A DNA stretch of 64,000 nt, taken from contig NC_053492.1 of NCBI RefSeq assembly GCF_905171775.1, forward strand, positions 63,139,355 to 63,203,354, in the 5' to 3' direction. Source of the DNA: Rana temporaria. Lineage: Eukaryota > Chordata > Amphibia > Anura > Ranidae. The first letter of the stretch is position 1; each line of letters opens with the position of its first letter. The position numbers and the translations under genes were made by a program. Under the pieces are notes generated by a model that was given only the letters and a program-made list of their open reading frames with translations, was not told the DNA's origin and did not search any database. Below, piece after piece: positions 1 through 12,161 of this stretch.

Positions 1-229
1 TGATAAAAAATATGAATTCCAGCACTCCACTAAAAAGTAAGGATGGATCAATCTTCCCTGTCTGTACTCTGTCAGAATACCTAAACAGCATCTGCATCTG
101 ATTAAATTAAATTTGAGCCGTGTATGGCAGCTGAGCCATTCACAAGGACTTGTACAATCAATTATATTCTGAGTGAGGAGGGGGTTTGGGGGTAACACTG
201 GTGGTTTAGTAACAAGCAATTGAATGTAA
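1..229. other. Intronic or intergenic DNA, nothing recognised
   Basis: A/T-rich sequence with no supported gene or repeat. It ends at the target duplication of the next element. Confidence 0.5.
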
Positions 230-237
230 ATGTATGT

Positions 238-1165
238 CAGGGGCGTTGCTAGGTTGCAAAAAGACCAGGGGCTTCAGCCCAAAGTCCAAAACCAGGGGTG
301 GCGGGTGTTGGGGTGGCAAAATTAGAGGTGTTGAATGTGGCGTAGCATTTTTTTCGGGGCTGGGCAGTGGGGTTGTGTGACTTACCAGTGCCCATCAATG
401 CTGACCACTGACCTACCTGCACTGACCTACCTGCACTGACCTATCTGACCTACATACACTGACCAGTGACCTGCATGACCTTAACACACACTGACAATGG
501 CATAGATACACACACACACTGACTTACCTGAGCTCAGCCGTGGTGTCAGTCACTCGTCACTGTCAGAGAGGAGAGGAGCTGCCATGCCGAGGAGAGGAGC
601 TGCCATGCCAAGGAGAGGAGCTGCCATGCCGAGCAGAGGAGCTGCCATGCCGAGGCGTGGAGCTGCCATGCCGAGGAGGAGGAGGAGAGGAGCTGCGCAG
701 CCGAGGAGGAGGAGAGGAGCTGCGCAGCCGAGGAGGAGGAGAGGAGCTGCGCTGCCAAGGAGGAGGAGAGGAGCTGCGCTGCCGAGGAGAAGAGGATCTG
801 CGATGGCGAGCCGAGTAGGAGAGGGAGGAGAGCCGCCCGCCCGAGCAGTGATATTGTTCGGCGGCTGCATTTTGAAGTTCCCGCCTTCTGGAGACTCTGC
901 AGGCTATGATGGACGCACCACGTCACACGTCCCATGGTTCTCCTGGCATTGGCGCTGCAGGCTCCAGAAGGCGGGACCTATGGCACTCGGTCGAACTCGG
1001 CCGCACTCGGCCCCAGCGGAACTCGGCCACAGCCGCACTCGCCCGCACTCGGCCATCAGATCGGTCCCGGGCCAACAATACAAAGCATAGTTAAATAGAT
1101 TCGGGGCTTTTCGGGGTCCCATTCGGGGCTCCAGCCCCCCAAGCCCGGGCCTAACTACGCCCCTG
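238..1165. mobile_element. Non-autonomous hAT-like DNA transposon
   Basis: The ends form a 16-bp imperfect terminal inverted repeat: CAGGGGCGTTGCTAGG on the left and the complement of CAGGGGCGTAGTTAGG on the right. The element is flanked by a perfect 8-bp direct repeat, ATGTATGT, at 230-237 and 1166-1173. An 8-bp target duplication with a CAGGGGCG-type end is typical of the hAT superfamily. There is no transposase, so the copy is non-autonomous. The interior is GC-rich and made largely of short tandem repeats, and the open frames there are repeat artefacts. Confidence 0.85.
560..805. repeat. GC-rich 21- to 27-bp minisatellite inside the hAT-like element
   Basis: About ten tandem copies of a GGAGAGGAGCTGCCATGCCGA-like unit of 21 bp change into a longer unit of about 27 bp with extra GGA triplets. 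The period is a multiple of three, so several frames stay open and give Arg/Gly/Leu-rich pseudo-peptides on both strands. A smaller series of related ACTCGGCC blocks lies at about 985-1060. Confidence 0.8.
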
Positions 1166-1173
1166 ATGTATGT

Positions 1174-2065
1174 CCAGAACTAGCACTGCTTACAGCTTGC
1201 ACAATGTGCAGTCTTGTGATACTGACAATTTAAAACAGAACTCCAGGCATGCAGCTAAATATACAGGTGAATTACGTATTGTATATGGGAGCTGTTTTAC
1301 CTGCCTAAAAAATTCTGTTTTAACTTTTTTTTTTTATTTCATTTTTCTAATTAGTAGGGTTATCATTTACCATAGTAAACAACTAGCATTTCTAATAATT
1401 CACATTTTACAGGAATGTACTTAGCACAACTTTTTGTCAGTATGCTCTATAGAGCCAGAACACCGAAACTACACTGAATAGGGAGAGGGTTCAGGTGGAC
1501 ACCATGACCCATCTTTCACTGTGATCACCATACAGGACAGGGTGACAGTGAAGTTCCATTATACATAAACAAGCTTTTTCTTTCCTTGTTATTACCCAGC
1601 CTGTGTTCCTTCTAAGATGTTAATTTCTAAATCACCGAAATGAAGCCAAACCCTTTCTCTGCTATAATCTGAAAAACTAAGCAGACAACAACACATGAGT
1701 CACGTAAGACCCCTGTGGCGTCGCTTATGAGAATTAATTTCCATTCATTTTGATGTATAAATGCTGTGGATGCTTTTTTTATTTTTAATAAATCCCTTCA
1801 CTGCTTACATACAAAGTGGAAGCCAAAGTTATATGCTGAACAGAAACATTCCCTTCAATAGGATTAGTAGGCTTTACAGAGACACAATAAATAGTGCTGC
1901 AATCTGCTGTATAAAATAGGTTAATTTGCTCTGATTTTAATTTTAGGATTGCTACAATGCAAGGAAACCAACCCAAGACAGGGCCCCTTTACATTAGTGG
2001 TGGGGGACATTTGAACCATTCAAGAGATTAATCCATTCTGAGGTCAGACTGATTGTCCACCCAGA
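1174..2065. other. Unannotated A/T-rich DNA
   Basis: No gene, recognisable repeat end or splice structure seen. Confidence 0.4.
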
Positions 2066-2074
2066 GCGTATCCC

Positions 2075-2240
2075 TAAGGCCCCTTTTACACAGGGGGCGA
2101 ATCAGTAATGATCCGCCTCCGTATGTCCGTAAGCTCAGCGGGGATCGCTCCGTATATCCCCGCTGAGCCAGTGGATGACACCCGCAATCACATAGGGACC
2201 AATGTATGTCCCTTTTTCATCCGCAAACGGACTTTCCCCC
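2075..2240. repeat. Probable MITE fragment (GGCCCCTTTTACACAGGG end)
   Basis: The block starts AAGGCCCCTTTTACACAGGG and contains an internal palindrome, GCTCAGCGGGGAT paired with ATCCCCGCTGAGC at about 2132-2168. It resembles the TTTCACACTG/CAGTGTGAAA fold-back at 36217-36578. No matching right end was found, so it looks truncated. Confidence 0.45.
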
Positions 2241-3438
2241 CCCCAGCAAGAAAATGGTAATAATATATAATACATTGTATATAAACAAGAACACTAAATA
2301 AACAATAAACAATAAATCAATGCTGGTCATTAGCTTTGCTCCTACACAATGGGATCAAGGCTGTTGCCTGGAACCTTTCCCTTGTGCCACAAACTGTTTT
2401 CTCATATTCACAGTCATGTTAAAACGAAAACATCTTGAAAAGTTAAATAATATGAGAAGTTTAAATGTAAATCATCTGTCGGAAGCCCTCATCCCTTTCT
2501 TTGCCCTTGAAGTAAGGCTTAACTGTTCCATATCCCGACACCCACACACACTTCAATTTTTTTTTAATGATAAAAACTAACTTTATCATTATTAAAAAAA
2601 TATTTTTTATAAAGGAAGTCTGGGACCTCATCTGGCAGTGGGGCCTGGGGCAATAGCTCCTTTTACCCCCTTATAAATCCGGCAATGTGCACATTATAAG
2701 AATATTGCAAAATCTTGTAGCTTCTCAAGGGGCATCTGTGCAACCAGGTATCACGTACCTGGTAGCAGAGCCTAATATGATGAGGAATGCCTCTTTTACA
2801 CCTCTGACTCGGGGCCCCTGGTAGTGTAAACAGGAGGCGCAGGAGTACAAAGTGGCACAAGTGCCTGTAAGTCTTGCTAGCAGCAGGGCTGATGACCATG
2901 CTGGGCAGGTGAAGCCACCAGAAGGCTCCAGTAGCAGGCTAGCTGGTAGGCAGTAGACTAAGGCAGGCTGATGCTGGCGACAGCGGGCAGCTGAGACGTC
3001 TGCTGGTAGCAGACTGCAGGTCAGCTGGAACAGCGGGATGGTAGGCAGGTACTGGTTAAAGAAGGCAGAGTAGCAGAGTCAGGCAGGCTGGGTCATACAC
3101 AGACAGGTTGGAACGGGTACAGGGTATAGGCAGAGTGTGGTCAGGAAACAAGCCAGTTCTGGAACCGATCAGTGAAGCAGGAGCCAATGGAGAAGACAGA
3201 TGCGAAGGTCAGGGAACAGGTCGAGGTAAGTGCAGGCTGAGTTCAGAGAGTGGTCAAGACAAGCTGGGTCAGCGACTGGAATCAGGATGCAGAATTACAT
3301 GGTCAAAGGGTGCAGAGTAAGCTGAAGACAAAGGAGCACTGATTCTGAGTGTTCTGATGTTTACCTGTCAGAGTGATACACAGCCCTTTTCTGTGCCATA
3401 TGTCATGCCAAATCTCATAAATAAAAAATCTATTTACC
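2241..3438. other. Unannotated DNA with degenerate CAGGCTGGTAGCAG-like repetition
   Basis: From about 2870 to 3330 the sequence is rich in imperfect GGCAGG/GGTAGCAG blocks, a degenerate simple-repeat composition. No gene was recognised. Confidence 0.35.
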
Positions 3439-4491
3439 TGTAGCGCTCGGCCCCGAAGGAGCCGCTGGTTATAGATTGGGATGGCGTGTTACCTCTGTGA
3501 GCGTCTAGGGGGAGATGATGAGAGCAGCAATGATAGAATGTCCAAACAGCAGGTGTCTTTTCTTGTGCTTTTATTTTACCCAAAACGGTAAACAATAAAC
3601 TTGAGGTAGATAGCAAAGATGGATGAGGAGAAGAAATAGCAGATTCAGGTTCAGTAGTATAGAAGCAGTCCTGCTTCCCACAACACTTTTACTTTCGTCG
3701 CCACTCCAGCCGGAGTGGGTATAGTGTACCTGGACAGGCCTCTCACACCGACCCGGCCACTCGGAACTTTGAGGGAAAAGATCTCTGCCACAGACCCTCC
3801 CTAGAACTTAGATCATGGAGACAATCCTCCTTGGTAGAATTTGCGCTTGAATTTTCCTCAGGTTGTTTTCTTCTCAGGTTACCGACTGACAGGTTGCTGA
3901 CATCCAACAATTCAGTGTCCGGTTACCTCGATCCCCGATGGATCGTCTAGGCCCTGTTGGATCGCCAGCCTCTCTTGGCTCTCCTCAGATTCCCCACTGA
4001 ACAGCTATCTCGCTTGGGATCCTCTCAGAATTGGGGACCCAGTCGAACACTGGGGCCCCACCACAGCTTTAAATGTTCCGGGCCGACATGGTCCTGGAAC
4101 CAGGAACTCCTCATGGCACACGCACCCCGGCCTGGTAGGCCATCTCGCCGGGGAGCCGTGACGTGCGGTCACCCTGAAGGTGGGTGACGCACCAGGAACA
4201 AGAACCCCGCCCAATGGCATCTTCTCAAGAGGTACCCTCCCCCAGCATGCCCCGCGAGGGAAAACCCCTCCCGATTGGCTGACGGCCAGATGCACCCTAG
4301 CCTGGACTCCACTGGCGCCACCTGTCGCTCCAGGTGGTATAGCACCCTGGAGACAACAGAATGGACCCACAGCACAGCCCAGCTAAAGCAGAGGCCCAAT
4401 TTAGCCAAATCAACTGGATGAAAGCTAACTAACTCTCTCATCCCCCTTAAATTTAAAATAGCACCTGTACAGAAAGTACACAGGCGCTACA
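3439..4491 (-). mobile_element. Solo-LTR-like element (TGTAGCGC...GCGCTACA)
   Basis: The 1.05-kb segment begins TGTAGCGC and ends GCGCTACA, giving the TG...CA ends of a long terminal repeat. Read on the minus strand, an AATAAA signal lies near the 3' end (about 3570), followed by an R/U5-sized tail, as in an LTR. No internal gag/pol or primer-binding site is present, so a solo LTR left by LTR-LTR recombination is the simplest reading. The adjacent pentamers (TTACC and CACCC) do not form a clean target duplication, which lowers confidence. Confidence 0.5.
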
Positions 4492-4792
4492 CACCCTTTT
4501 ATAATGGTAAATGTATCTAGGAAACTGGATGGATATCTCATGCACCCTTCCGAACAGCGATATCTGGGTAGAGGGACTGAGCAGAGCTTTTGCAGCCTTT
4601 TCCGAGGCAACAAAGATCCATGAGCTATTCATTGATAGGGCTAACCACAGTGTAAACATCTAAGAAACTACAGCATCAGTAAGGGTGATTTCATTGTTGT
4701 TGGAAAAGTGTTGTCATCAGGGGTCAAGTCCTGGGGAAAAAAGTGTCGGAACTCACCCACGATTTCCCTCCCCCACGTCAAAAATAAAAAGG

Positions 4793-4817
4793 TGTGTGTG
4801 TGTATATATATATATAG
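4793..4817. repeat. (GT)n(AT)n microsatellite
   Basis: A short GTGTGTGTGT run passes directly into TATATATATATATA. Confidence 0.8.
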
Positions 4818-4819
4818 GT

Positions 4820-5456
4820 CCGCCGTTAAAACTGACAGGAGGACCTGAACGGTCCAATCATGTAAAAAGGCACTCACAAAAGCAGACGCGATCATTCATT
4901 ACACAAAACTGTGGGGAAGATGGCGGGAAAGCTCAGACATTAAAGGGTTTCTTAAATGTTGCTCTGATATCTAATGTATTTTGCTGCAGCTAGTTCACAC
5001 ATGTTCTCTGCCTGCATAAAGCAGATACTGGGGTCTAGATAAGACTGACTGGCTCCTGAATGTGCTGTACAAACTTACCCTCCAATACATAAATTAGACA
5101 GACAATATAAAACACTAACTCATTATACAATTGGGATGGATCTATCAACTAGTATTTGCATTTAAGTTTTCCATTCATTTACTAACCCCATATTAATATC
5201 ACATGGATCATATAGAAGGTCCCACATGCAAAGTACATCCATATGAGAAAATTAAACCCATAAGAGGGTAGTCAGCATGCTGTTTTTTTTTGCATCAGAT
5301 TTCAGGTGAATTATCAGGAATTGTAGAATGGGTGGTAGGCTGGGGATAGATATGTACATAGCTCTAAACCTGTAGAAATAGGAATAGTATAGTCCACTCA
5401 CAAGTTGCATTTCAGACGTTGGTGAGGCACCTGCTGACTTCTTGTAACTCTTGAGA
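4820..5456. other. Unannotated DNA
   Basis: No gene or repeat boundary recognised. Confidence 0.35.
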
Positions 5457-5730
5457 ACTGCATTTGATCAAAGCCTGAACGGGGAGGACAGACAATCAGT
5501 GCAGACAGAGAGACGTTCTATCACTGCTTAGAGCTGTTATGTCGGCCGCTGTCAATCAGTCCCGCCTCCTGGATCAGCTCTTATGATGGACATACTGGTC
5601 CAATGCTGGTTAATTGGAGGCGGGACTTTGATTGACAGCGGCCGACAACACAGCTCTAAGCAGTGATAGAACGTCTCTCTGTCTGCACTGATTGTCTCTC
5701 CTCCCCGTTCAGGCTTTGATCAGATGCAGT
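5457..5730. repeat. Long fold-back (about 105-bp arms)
   Basis: An arm at about 5457-5568 (ACTGCATTTGATCAAAGCC through the GGCCGCTGTCAATC block to GTCCCGCCTCC) is matched in inverted order by an arm at about 5622-5730. The loop is about 55 bp. Arm identity is high, with only a few mismatches. No open reading frame lies inside. It is likely a MITE or fold-back transposon, though target duplications were not found. Confidence 0.75.
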
Positions 5731-7060
5731 GTGTCACGCACGGGGCAGCTGGGTAGTTCCTGCCCCCCACCTGCTGAACCTAATAGGTGGCCGGGTCAGC
5801 GGTACGGGCTGAAGGAGCTGCCCGGCTACTTTCCCCACATGGAGAAATGCCGCACTGTGGCACCTGCCTGACAACCCCCGCAATGTGTGGCAATGTGTGC
5901 CACTGAAAGCAGCTACATCATGTAGGAGGGAGGGATGCAAAAGGGAACAGCGTTTCTGCTGTGAAAAAAGTACAGGAACGCTGTTCCCATGTGCTCCTGC
6001 AGGACTCAAGCCCTGGTTGTCACCTTATAAAGGAAGGTGCCTATGTGATGTCTCTACTTGCAGGATCAACACATACTTTCAAACCATTCTAGAGAGCCTG
6101 GACTTACTGTAATTGGAAGAGTACATCACATTCTGTATGCGGTTTACATTTTGATAAACCAACTTTTACAGTTCAAACATGGTAATCTTGTTTTTAAAGA
6201 ATCCCCAAGGACTACAAGCTGTTAAACCAGATGACCCAATCCTCTCCTGCACAGCACGACGGTTAACCATCCTTCACTCCCACAGTGTATCTCTCCCACC
6301 CAATGTCATCTCTTGTAATCCAATCGGAAGCTGGGACCTAAGGCAAGATGACAGCCTATGATGAAGAGGTCTCTCTTCCTAAACAATTACAACATGATTA
6401 AGTGATTAAAGGTTTATTATTCAGCTAAATATGAATTTATGACCAGTTCTCTTTAAATTGGTTTATAGACACTCACCAAAAATGCTGGCTTTGCGGTCAA
6501 TTATTGTTAGACAATGGAAACGTTTCCCTTGGATGAAGAAAAAAAATGATGTAGGGCTGTGCTTTCCAAGCCAAGCAAATTGCCTTTCAGCCGGTTCTCT
6601 AGTCACTGACTGAGTGACCTAATTTGTCTGCATAAGAAAAAAATGTCTTTATAAAAAGTAATTTCAGGGATTTCATTACAACGTTCATAGCAAAGAACCG
6701 TTAACAATAGAATAGCAAATGTAAAAATACTGCTGCATCTGTCAACCTGGAAAATGTAATACATAATAGCATCTAGAAAGATTAAAGAATTTTATTTAAT
6801 TACAAGCAGCACAGAGAAGGATAGGCAACAATACATTCCTCCCTCCCAACAATTTCATAATATAACGCCTGGAGTCTGATTATAGTTCTGGCATACACAA
6901 CTCCTATAATTACTTGGATGCAAATAGTTTCAAATCATTTCCAAGGACATTTTTCTGCTGAGCTGTTATAATTACACTTGTCGTACTAACTACCTCAAGA
7001 GGATATGGGGACACTAATTATCCAATTATATCATGGTGGTGGTAATACAATACAAACAGT
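5731..7060. other. Unannotated intronic-type DNA
   Basis: A/T-rich sequence with no long open frame and no recognised repeat. A GC-richer patch at 5735-5870 has no diagnostic feature. Confidence 0.35.
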
Positions 7061-7065
7061 GGGGT

Positions 7066-7673
7066 AGATTCAGGTAGCTGCGCTTTATGTTACGGCGGCG
7101 CAGCGTATTGTATTTACGCTACGCCGACGCAACTTACAGGAGCAAATGCAGCATTCACAAAGCACTTGCTCCGTAAGTTGCGGCGGCGTAGCGTAAATGG
7201 GGCCGGCGTAAGCCCGCGTAATTCAAATGTGGAAGAGGGGACGTGTTTTATGCTAATGTGTTATGACCTGACGTGATTGACGTGTTTTACGAACGGCGCA
7301 TGCGCCGTCCGTGTACATATCCCAGTGTGCATTGCTCTCAAGTACGCCGCAACGATGTATTGGTTTCGACGTGAACGTAAATTACGTCCAGCTCTATTCG
7401 CGAACGACTTACGCAAACGACGCAAACATTTCAAATTTCGAAGCGGAAACGACGTCCATACTTAACATTGGCTGCGCCACCTAATAGCAGGAGCAACGTT
7501 ACGCCGAAAATGACTTACGCAAACGACGTAAAAAACTACCGCCGGGCGCACGTACGTTTGTGAATCAGCGTAACGAAAACAACGAGAGCGCCACCTAGCG
7601 GCCAGCGTGAGAATGCACCCTAAGATACAACGGCGTAAGAGACTTATGCCAGTCGTATCTTAGGCTAATGTCC
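7066..7673 (+). mobile_element. GGGGTAGATTCA-type MITE, forward orientation
   Basis: The element begins GGGGTAGATTCAGGTAGC and shares the family's internal blocks: GTTACGGCGGCG, TTCGCGAACGACTTACGCA, CCATACTTAACATTGGCTGCG and GCGCCACCTAGCGGCC. The same blocks recur in the same order at 50007-50729 and 51961-52676. It ends near GTCGTATCTTAGGCT without the expected terminal inverted repeat, so the right end is probably lost. It is unusually CpG-rich compared with its surroundings. Confidence 0.7.
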
Positions 7674-7791
7674 TACATTCCCATACTACAATTTGCTTTA
7701 CAGAAACATGTTTTGGCCCCATAGACTTTTAGTATGGAAGCAACTGAAATAAGCATTATTTTGCACACTTTTTCAGGCAATCTTATTGGAA

Positions 7792-7805
7792 GTCTGTAGG
7801 GTTTA
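7792..7805. repeat. Target-site duplication of the L1, 3' copy
   Basis: GTCTGTAGGGTTTA matches 14798-14811 exactly. A third copy at 19860-19873 comes from the later tandem duplication. Confidence 0.9.
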
Positions 7806-8536
7806 TTTTTTTTTTTTTTTTTTTTATTCATACATGTATTTAATAAAAACACCCTAAAAAAATTACTCTAAAGCTACATAGTAATTATTCTTAAGCTGAT
7901 TGACATTTTACCTGTCAAGATAGGCCTAACATAATTTCACAACTGCATTTTTACACATGCAATTTTCTGTCAATCACACTTTTTTTTCAGCTTTAAGGCA
8001 CTGGATTCAATATTTCACCAAATTATACCTGTCATAAGGTTCATCAGGAATGGAACAACATCTTTTTTTTTTTTTTTTTTTACCACCTCAGCTTTTTGCC
8101 AATATACTAGAGACCCGCTCATGATCCGATGCTTCTTACGTGTCTATTTGCGGTTTGCATCATGTGTGGTATATACTCTGTTCACTATCTTTCTCTTTTT
8201 TTTTTTTTTTTTATATTTTATTATTTGCGCCCCCCCCTCCCTCCCCTCATGGCTCCCAGGGATCTCCTGCTTGTCCCTAAAAAAAAAAAAAGAATAAAGA
8301 GGAGAAAAAAAAAAAACAACAACAATAAGTAAAATAAGAAGTAAGGAGGTTAGGAAGAAGACTTATCCTCTTCTGTTCGGCTAAGGATAAGGTAGGGAAA
8401 TGGAGAAGAATAGGTCAGATGTAAATAGGAGAGATGCGGAGGGGGAGAGATATATATGTCTCGCATTAAAATGAGAGAGGAAGCAGATATTAGCCAAACC
8501 GCTGCTTAATCAGACCCTCACTCTCTCCGCATAGCT
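7806..8536 (-). other. L1 3' region with three A-tracts and a G-rich tract
   Basis: After the ORF2 stop the sense strand has a polypurine tract with G-runs (complement of 8229-8246: GGGG-A-GGG-A-GGGGGGG), comparable to the G-rich 3' UTR tract known from mammalian L1. Three long sense A-runs follow, at 8212-8196, 8081-8063 and 7826-7806. Only the last abuts the target duplication. The multiple tracts suggest read-through of earlier poly(A) sites and carriage of downstream sequence (3' transduction), but a long native 3' UTR is not excluded. Confidence 0.6.
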
Positions 8537-11500
8537 TCATGTTTTTTTATATTCCTTCCATTTTCCCCACTTCTCCCTATGTTCGCCATTCTTCTCCAGA
8601 TAACCATCCTTTAGTTCCTCTAGTCTATATGTTTCCTCCACCGCGTCTATCCAATTCCAGATATGTGGGCTTTCCGTCTCCTGCCACTTCTTAGGAATAA
8701 GTCTCTTGGCTGCATTTAAAAGGTGGGGGAGTAGGGACTGCTTGTATTTTTTTACACCTTCTTGGCTGCCGTGAAAGAGGACGACCCATGGGTCTTTCTT
8801 GATCTCCTCTCCCGTGATAATCTTTATTTGGCTCAATATTATGTCCCAATACGTTTGAATTTTAGGGCATTGCCACCATATATGGGCCATCGTACCTCTT
8901 TCTTGGCAGCCACTCCAGCAGTCTGCGGTCTGACCTGCTTTAAATTTGTTTACTTTGTCGGGGGTAATATACCATCCTGAGAGGCACTTATAGTTTACTT
9001 CGGCAGTTCGTATATCTATCGCAGATGTGTGAGTTAATTGAGTAATCCTTGAAACAGTGTTAGTCCCCCTCGTGACCCCTAACTCTCTTTCCCATTTGTC
9101 TATAAAAGGTGCTTCGCCCCGAGTTCCCAGTTTAACCAGTAACCCGTACAATTTAGTGATTGTGCCCCTAGAATTCATAGATTTGCAAATTTTCTCAAGT
9201 GAAGTCAGCTCCGCCTCCGTCCGTAGTGGGCGGGGGAGGTGCCGCACAAAGTGAGTCAACTGGAGATAATGCCACCTATCCAGATTCCAATAATCCGTTT
9301 TAGCTTTCAAATCTTCGTAGGTCATTATCTCTCTGTTTTTTATAATATCCCCCAAGTGCACTGTGTCTCTCCTAATCCAGTTCCCTCCTATTTTTTTTTC
9401 CCCAGGTGGGAAGTAAGAGTTTTCTTTTAGATTCATTAATGGGGAATTGAATTTCCCTTCTAATTGTGCCTGCGTCCTATCCCACATTCTTAAAGTGTCC
9501 CGTGTTATATCGTGTGTTTTGTGATCTAGTGCTCTGTGTTGTGCAGGGATCCAAATAATATTATTCAGATAATTGTTTGTTAGCGCCTTCTCAATTTGCA
9601 CCCACCTTTTATCTATCCTGTCCCTGGCCCACTCTACCGCCCGCGATAGGACCGCCGCCTTGTAATAACTTTTGATGTCCGGGACTGCCAGGCCGCCAAG
9701 TGGCTTGCCCTGTTTTATTATGGAGAGGGATAATCTATGCTTTTTATTTTTCCAAACATAATTTAGTAGCAGGGTGTTAAGGATTCTCAGAAATTGCTGG
9801 GGGAGAGCGATTGGGAGTAGTAAGAATTTGTAGAGAATTTTAGGGACTACCACCATCTTCAGCATATTTATGCGTCCAATCCATGATATGGGTTTATTTA
9901 TCGTTTTTTTTAATTCATTCTTGATCTCATTTAATAAGGGAATATAATTTATTTTATACATCTTCTGTATTGTATTGGCAAGTTTTTTTCCTAGGTACTT
10001 GAGTTCTTTGGTCCAGGGGAACGCGCATACTTCCTTAACCAAATATACCTCTCTTTTGTTTAAATTAATATTCAGAATTTCTGATTTGGTTACGTTAATT
10101 TTAAAGTTGGAGATAGCGCCGTATTGTTGCAACACTCTAGAAAGCTTGGGGATAGATTTGACTGGGTTGGTTACATAAAATAATATATCGTCGGCAAAGG
10201 CCGATAGTTTGTGTTCCTCCCCTTCTACTCTCACTTCGTTGATGTCCGGGTCATTACGAATGGTGGCCAGCAATGGCTCTAGGGATAGGATAAAGAGGAG
10301 GGGGGATAATGGACACCCCTGCCTCGTCCCGTTTTTCATCTCAAAAGGTTCCGATAAAGAGCCATTAATTTTTATTTGCGCGGTAGGGTGGTGATATAAT
10401 GTTTTAATCCAGCTAGACATCCTGCTTCCTATTCCCATCACAAAGCCTACCTGGTCGGGGTGCACCAGTAAGTGCATGACCCCTTTCAGGCGGCCCGCCA
10501 GATTTTTGCGAAGAGTTTAATGTCTGTATTTAACAGAGAAATAGGTCTGTATCCCGAACAGAGAGAGCTATCCTTGCCTTCCTTCAAAATTATTGCGACC
10601 ACTGCCGCTATAGCTCCACTGCTAGTTTCAAATTCCGACCCCAGTCCGTTAAAATATTTACACAACCTCGGTATCAGAATGTTACTAAATCTCTTGTAAT
10701 AAAAGGTGAAAAACCCATCCGGCCCCGGACTCTTGCCACCAGTAGTGGAATTTATGCCCCTTTTTATTTCTTCCTCGGTTATGGGGCGGTCGATGGTCAG
10801 GCTTTCCATCTCCTCTAGTCTAGGAAGTCCTGCATTATCAAGGAACACACGGGTCTCCACCTCCCTTTCCCCTTCCTGCCGTCCTGGATGTTTTATAGTG
10901 TATAGGTCCTCATAATATTTTTTAAATGTATCCGCGATGTCACAGGTTGCGTAAACCAATTTCCCGTCTTTACCTTTAATTTTCTCAATATAAATTCTGG
11001 CTTTCTTTTTTTGGGCCATTTTAGCTAAAAGTTTGCTTGGTTTGTTTCCCCATATGTACCTCTCTTTGGATATGCAGTTTAGTTTATACCTTGCTTTTTG
11101 TTCCATGATCTCTTTGAGTGCGTCTCTTTTTAGGATTAGTTTATGGTAAGTCTCTTTAAATCTCTGCGCTTTATGTTCGTGTTCTAGAGTCTCTATCTCT
11201 TTCCTCAGGGTGATAACTTTACTTTTTCTCTCGTTTTTTTTTTTGCGTCCTCAGCGATTAAAATCCCTCTGATATAAGCTTTGTGCGTCTCCCACAGGGT
11301 TGCGCTGGTAATACCCTCTGTGTCATTCATGAGGAAGAATTGTTTTAATTCTGCCTCCACCCTGCTTCCCCCTCCTTCATCATGGATCAGGCTATCATCC
11401 AGGCGCCACATCGGCCGCTGTCTCCTTTGTATAGCTAATATGATTTTCATAGAGACAGGGGCATGGTCTGATACAGTCATAATTCCAATTTCTGTCTCCA

Positions 11501-12155
11501 TGATAGAGTCAATCAGCCTGTGGTCCGCCAGGATGTAGTCGATCCTAGAGTACGTTCCATGGGGGGGGGGGGAGAAAAACGTGTAATTATGTTCATTTGG
11601 ATGGTTAATCCGCCAAACATCCACTAGTTGACATTCCTGAAGCTTATGTTTAATTCTCTGTAGATGCACATTTTTTGTCTCCCTCCCACGGAACGTACTA
11701 TCATCTGTTGGGTTCAAAACAAAGTTTAAATCACCCATCAGGATTATAAAACCCTCGGCGAAGTTGTTCAATTTTCCCAGGATTTTGTTTAAATATTGAG
11801 TTGGGTGTACGTTTGGGGCGTAAATGTTAGCTAATGTGTACATAATATTGTCAATCCTTATTTTAAGGAACAAGAATCTCCCTTCTGGGTCAGTCATCCT
11901 TGCCTCCAAGGTAAACCCAAACCCTCTTATGAACCCAATTGCCACTCCCCTTGCGCGTTTTGAGATGGAATCACCGTAAAACCAAATAGGGTATGCCGGG
12001 GAGTACAGCTTGACGTTAGCATCCAAGGTCAAGTGGGATTCCTGGATAAACACTACATCCGCTCTAAGTTGTTCAATCTCTGCTAAGACCTTTAATCTTT
12101 TACCTACTGAATTTAGACCCTTTACATTATAGGATAAAAATTTTACTTCTGTCAT
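8537..12155 (-). pseudogene. L1 ORF2 (endonuclease-reverse transcriptase), frameshifted
   Basis: The first ATG is at 12155-12153. Segment 1 (to about 11240) is an APE-type endonuclease with the SYNVKGLN, QESHL, YAPN, GDLN, SRIDYILAD and SDHAPV blocks. Segment 2 (about 11230-10500) has early reverse-transcriptase blocks including KSPGPDGF and GYRPISLLN. Segment 3 (from 10477) has NGTRQGCPLSPLLF, the catalytic FADD at its residues 94-97, and a C-terminal Cys/His knuckle (CWSGC...HIWWQC). The segments are in three different frames. One shift lies in the 11-base T-run at 11234-11244. The other looks like a single missing base near 10500. Catalytic residues remain in each segment, so the damage is recent and mostly frameshift. 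Its endonuclease half is copied at 16625-17200. Confidence 0.9.
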
Positions 12156-12161
12156 TTCCAA

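Noticed and set aside
3439..4491. Confident retroviral or Gypsy assignment of the TGTAGCGC element
   Set aside because: No matching target duplication and no internal genes. Kept only as solo-LTR-like.
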